Positions 5,808-7,652 of a DNA stretch of 7,652 nucleotides are shown here, in pieces. A program made the position numbers and the translations under genes. The number at the start of each line of letters is the position of its first letter. Position 1 is the stretch's first letter. Below the pieces are notes generated by a model. It saw nothing but the letters and a program-made list of their open reading frames with translations, was not told the DNA's origin and did not search any database. Source of the DNA: DASSKW01 sp035690065 (GTDB lineage Bacteria > Pseudomonadota > Gammaproteobacteria > Natronospirales > REEB76); assembly GCA_035690065.1 (NCBI GenBank), contig DASSKW010000127.1, positions 1 to 7,652 on the forward strand, written 5' to 3'.

Positions 5808-5857
5808 GCGAAGTCGAAGGGGGTCAAGCACACAACTTTCATGTGTTTCGACTTCGC
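5808..5857. repeat. Large two-part cruciform in the sucD-nadE gap
   Basis: The outer arms GCGAAGTCGAA (5808-5818) and TTCGACTTCGC (5847-5857) are perfect 11-bp complements. Inside them ACACA (5830-5834) pairs with TGTGT (5842-5846). The right arm continues into TCCGCTACGCTCAACACGAACGG, whose style (TTCGAC...CTCA-CACGAACGG) resembles a repeat found between genes in many proteobacteria. It could slow or end transcription leaving sucD; no U-tract follows. Confidence 0.55.
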
Positions 5858-5932
5858 TCCGCTACGCTCAACACGAACGGTGAGATAATTTCGAGACAGC
5901 TTCTCTCTTTGAAGTTAATACGATCTGTTGAT

Positions 5933-6988
5933 TCAACGATTGCGGCGCTTCTTGCCGGCGGCTTTCTTTTTGGCCGTCTTGCGCGCCGGTTTGGCGGCTT
6001 TCTTTGCAGGCTTTTTGGCAGTTTTCTTCGCGGTTTTCCTGACGGTTTTCTTCGCTGCTTTTTTTACCGCTTTTTGGGCGGCCTTTTTCTTGGCCGCTTT
6101 TTTCTTCCCGCTTTTGCCTTTGCCGAGCAGCTTGGCCATGGCGCTGCCGAGTTCGGCCGGCGAGTGCACGGTCTTCACGCCCGCCGCTTCCAATGCCTCG
6201 AACTTGGCCTGTGCGGTGCCCTTGCCACCCGAGACGATGGCGCCGGCGTGGCCCATGCGTTTGCCCGCGGGCGCAGTGACACCGGCGATATACGCGACCA
6301 CCGGCTTCTTCACATTCTTCTTGATGTATTCGGCTGCGGCTTCCTCATCGGAACCGCCGATCTCGCCGACCATGATGATGCCCAGGGTCTTGGGATCTGC
6401 ATTGAACATCGCGATGACGTCGATGAAGCTCATGCCGTGCACCGGATCGCCACCGATACCGACACAGGTTGATTGACCCAACCCCAGGTTAGTGGTCTGG
6501 AACACGGCTTCATACGTGAGCGTGCCGGAACGCGACACGATGCCGACCTTGCCGGGTTTGTGGATGTGGCCCGGCATGATGCCGATCTTGCATTCGCCGG
6601 GCGTGATCACGCCCGGACAGTTCGGACCGATCAGCACGCAATCCAGATCGCGGATCGCGGCCTTGACCTTGATCATGTCGGTCACCGGGATACCTTCCGT
6701 GATGCACACGATCACCTTGATGCCGGCATCGGCGGCTTCCAGGATCGCGTCGGCAGCGAACGGTGCCGGTACGTAGATCATGCTGGCTTCTGCACCGGTG
6801 GCTTTCACTGCATCATCTACGGTATTGAATACCGGCAGGCCGAGATGCTGCTCGCCACCGCGGCCCGGCGTCACGCCGCCGACCAGCCGGGTGCCGTAGG
6901 CGATGGCCTGTTCGGAGTGGAAGGTGCCCTGCTTGCCAGTGAAGCCCTGGCAGATCACCTTGGTCTTTTTGTTGATCAGGATGCTCAT
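5933..6988 (-). CDS. sucD: Succinyl-CoA synthetase alpha subunit with a histone H1-like lysine/alanine tail
   Basis: Alpha subunit of succinate-CoA ligase in the TCA cycle, which interconverts succinyl-CoA and succinate with formation of ATP or GTP. Residues 1-289 are a complete core. It has a CoA-binding Rossmann domain with CQGFTGKQGTFHSEQ (13-27), the ligase domain with GPNCPGVITPGECKIG (121-136) and GEIGG (208-212), and the phosphorylated His247 in MGHAGA. The core ends at SAMAKLLG, where SucD normally stops. The frame then continues for 62 residues (290-351) with 27 Lys, 5 Arg and 16 Ala, plus Thr, Val and Pro, and no acidic or aromatic residue. The style is KKAAKK/KKTAKK, as in bacterial H1-like and AlgP-type proteins. 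The tail is in frame and closed by TGA. A GAGGA site lies 7 bases before the ATG. It is downstream of sucC across a 68-bp gap. The core assignment is firm; the tail's role is unknown. Confidence 0.96.
   Translation of the reverse strand: MSILINKKTKVICQGFTGKQGTFHSEQAIAYGTRLVGGVTPGRGGEQHLGLPVFNTVDDAVKATGAEASMIYVPAPFAADAILEAADAGIKVIVCITEGIPVTDMIKVKAAIRDLDCVLIGPNCPGVITPGECKIGIMPGHIHKPGKVGIVSRSGTLTYEAVFQTTNLGLGQSTCVGIGGDPVHGMSFIDVIAMFNADPKTLGIIMVGEIGGSDEEAAAEYIKKNVKKPVVAYIAGVTAPAGKRMGHAGAIVSGGKGTAQAKFEALEAAGVKTVHSPAELGSAMAKLLGKGKSGKKKAAKKKAAQKAVKKAAKKTVRKTAKKTAKKPAKKAAKPARKTAKKKAAGKKRRNR
5936..6121 (-). other. Coding segment for the lysine-rich SucD C-terminal extension
   Basis: Codons 290-351 of sucD. 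About half the residues are basic (32 of 62). The DNA is rich in AAA/AAG and GCC/GCG codons, with A-runs of 5-7 that make it lower in GC than the rest of the gene. The repeats are irregular (KKAA, KKTA, KKPA, KPAR), which argues against a recent simple-repeat expansion. A polybasic, probably disordered tail of this type usually binds DNA, RNA or other polyanions; that function is inferred from composition only. Confidence 0.85.
6059..6065 (-). other. A7 run in frameshift-prone phase inside sucD
   Basis: On the coding (minus) strand the frame reads GTA AAA AAA GCA, so the seven A's fit the X XXY YYZ phase of a -1 slippery heptamer (A AAA AAA). The -1 frame stays open to a TGA at 5870-5868 and would replace most of the basic tail with a polar, Glu/Gln-containing one. 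No stimulatory stem-loop or internal Shine-Dalgarno was identified. This may be only a by-product of lysine codons. Confidence 0.25.
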
Positions 6989-6995
6989 TATTCAA

Positions 6996-7000
6996 TCCTC
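6996..7000 (-). promoter_or_regulatory. Ribosome binding site of sucD
   Basis: GAGGA on the minus strand, 7 bases ahead of the ATG at 6988. It is the strongest Shine-Dalgarno site in the window, so sucD does not depend on coupling to sucC. Confidence 0.7.
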
Positions 7001-7011
7001 GGAATATTTCG

Positions 7012-7050
7012 CCCTCACCCTGACCCTCTCCCGGAGAGAGCGGGGATGAG
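7012..7050. repeat. CCTCACCC hairpin repeat between sucC and sucD
   Basis: CCCTCACCCTGACC is followed by CTCTC (7026-7030), CCG and GAGAG (7034-7038), then CGGGGATGAGAG. Its head matches 3984-3999 in 14 of 16 bases, so it belongs to the same dispersed family as the elements in the bamD-nadE gap. It occupies most of the 68-bp spacer inside the sucCD operon, starting 6 bp after the sucC stop codon, and could tune the relative amounts of the two subunits' mRNA. Confidence 0.6.
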
Positions 7051-7056
7051 AGATAT

Positions 7057-7652
7057 TTATTTTATCGCTGCGACGACTTTCTTCGCCGCATCGGTGAGAT
7101 CGTTGGCGGGCGTGATGGCGAGACCGCTCTTCTTGAGCAGCGCCTTGCCCTGCTCGACATTGGTGCCTTCAAGACGCACTACCACTGGCACCGACACGCC
7201 CACGTCCTTGACTGCCGCGATGATGCCTTCCGCGATCAGGTCGCAGCGCACGATGCCGCCGAAGATGTTGACCAGGATCGCCTTCACCGCACTGTTGGAA
7301 AGGATCAGCTTGAACGCAGCTGTGACGCGCTCGGTGGTGGCGCCGCCGCCGACGTCGAGGAAGTTGGCCGGGGTGCCGCCGTGCAATTTGATGATGTCCA
7401 TGGTCGCCATCGCGAGACCGGCACCGTTCACCATGCAGGCGATGTTGCCGTCCAGCGAGACGTAATTGAGTTCGTGTTCACGCGCTTCGCTCTCGCGTGC
7501 ATCTTCCTGCGACGCATCGCGCATCGCCGCCAGCTTTTCCTGGCGGTAGAGCGCGTTGTCGTCGATGTTCACTTTCGCATCCAGCGCCAGCACCCGGCCG
7601 TCGGTGGTGACGATGAGCGGATTGACTTCCAGCAGGCTGGCGTCGCGCTCCA
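7057..7652 (-). CDS. sucC: Succinyl-CoA synthetase beta subunit, C-terminal half (cut by window edge)
   Basis: The ADP/GDP-forming beta subunit, which pairs with SucD. Only the last 198 complete codons are present; SucC is normally about 388 residues, so roughly half is missing beyond the right edge. The fragment opens with ERDASLLEVNPLIVTTDG, the conserved end of the ATP-grasp domain (EVNPL), continued by LALDAKVNIDDNALYR. The C-terminal ligase-CoA domain shows GLAMATMDIIKLHGG, the phosphohistidine-loop phrase FLDVGGGATTERV, NIFGGIVRCDLIAEGI and VVVRLEGTNVEQGK. It ends with TAA at 7057. A GTG at 7593 is an internal valine codon, not a start. It is transcribed ahead of sucD. Confidence 0.96.
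   Translation of the reverse strand, partial: ERDASLLEVNPLIVTTDGRVLALDAKVNIDDNALYRQEKLAAMRDASQEDARESEAREHELNYVSLDGNIACMVNGAGLAMATMDIIKLHGGTPANFLDVGGGATTERVTAAFKLILSNSAVKAILVNIFGGIVRCDLIAEGIIAAVKDVGVSVPVVVRLEGTNVEQGKALLKKSGLAITPANDLTDAAKKVVAAIK

Noticed and set aside
5658..5831. N-terminal extension of nadE to an upstream start
   Set aside because: The extra 58 residues translate the terminator-like hairpin and repeat copy B; homologues begin at the RVVMAQLN strand.
6473..7465. Plus-strand frame of 330 codons opposite sucD and sucC
   Set aside because: Antisense to the sucCD genes, whose conserved motifs are intact; it also crosses the intergenic repeat.

Overview
The window comes from a moderately GC-rich bacterial chromosome, most likely a gammaproteobacterium. 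The main reason is the divergent arrangement rluD-pgeF (minus strand) against bamD (plus strand), which is the order found in E. coli and many relatives. The proteins are also proteobacterial in type: a BamD lipoprotein, an RluD-type pseudouridine synthase and a two-domain glutamine-dependent NAD synthetase. I cannot assign a genus from sequence alone.

Layout from left to right. Positions 1-429 hold no credible gene. They are packed with short palindromes, including a perfect 14-bp inverted repeat and several units with the 6-8-6 layout of dispersed intergenic repeats. From 430 to 2970 four genes lie on the minus strand and are read in the order rluD, pgeF, a GNAT acetyltransferase and a 99-residue protein of unknown function. 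The first three overlap by 11-16 bp. A 92-bp divergent promoter region (2971-3062) separates rluD from bamD (3063-3830, plus strand). The convergent bamD-nadE gap (3831-4028) carries two copies of a hairpin repeat plus a partial copy of a related element. nadE (4029-5657, minus) is preceded by a 275-bp gap that holds a terminator-like hairpin only 21 bp from the start codon, a second copy of the left-end repeat and a large imperfect cruciform. sucD (5933-6988) and the C-terminal half of sucC (7057 to the right edge) form the usual sucCD pair on the minus strand, with another repeat between them.

Functionally these are housekeeping genes: ribosome maturation (RluD), peptidoglycan precursor quality control (PgeF), outer-membrane protein assembly (BamD), NAD synthesis (NadE) and the TCA cycle (SucCD). 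No defence system, prophage or insertion sequence is visible.

The most unusual feature is in SucD. After a complete and apparently intact alpha-subunit core of about 289 residues, the reading frame continues for 62 residues. This tail is a histone H1-like stretch rich in Lys, Ala and Thr (27 Lys and 5 Arg, no acidic or aromatic residue). SucD normally ends near residue 290, so this looks like a nucleic-acid- or polyanion-binding tail added to a TCA-cycle enzyme. The second most interesting feature is the terminator-like hairpin just ahead of nadE, which could be the sucCD terminator or a nadE attenuator.
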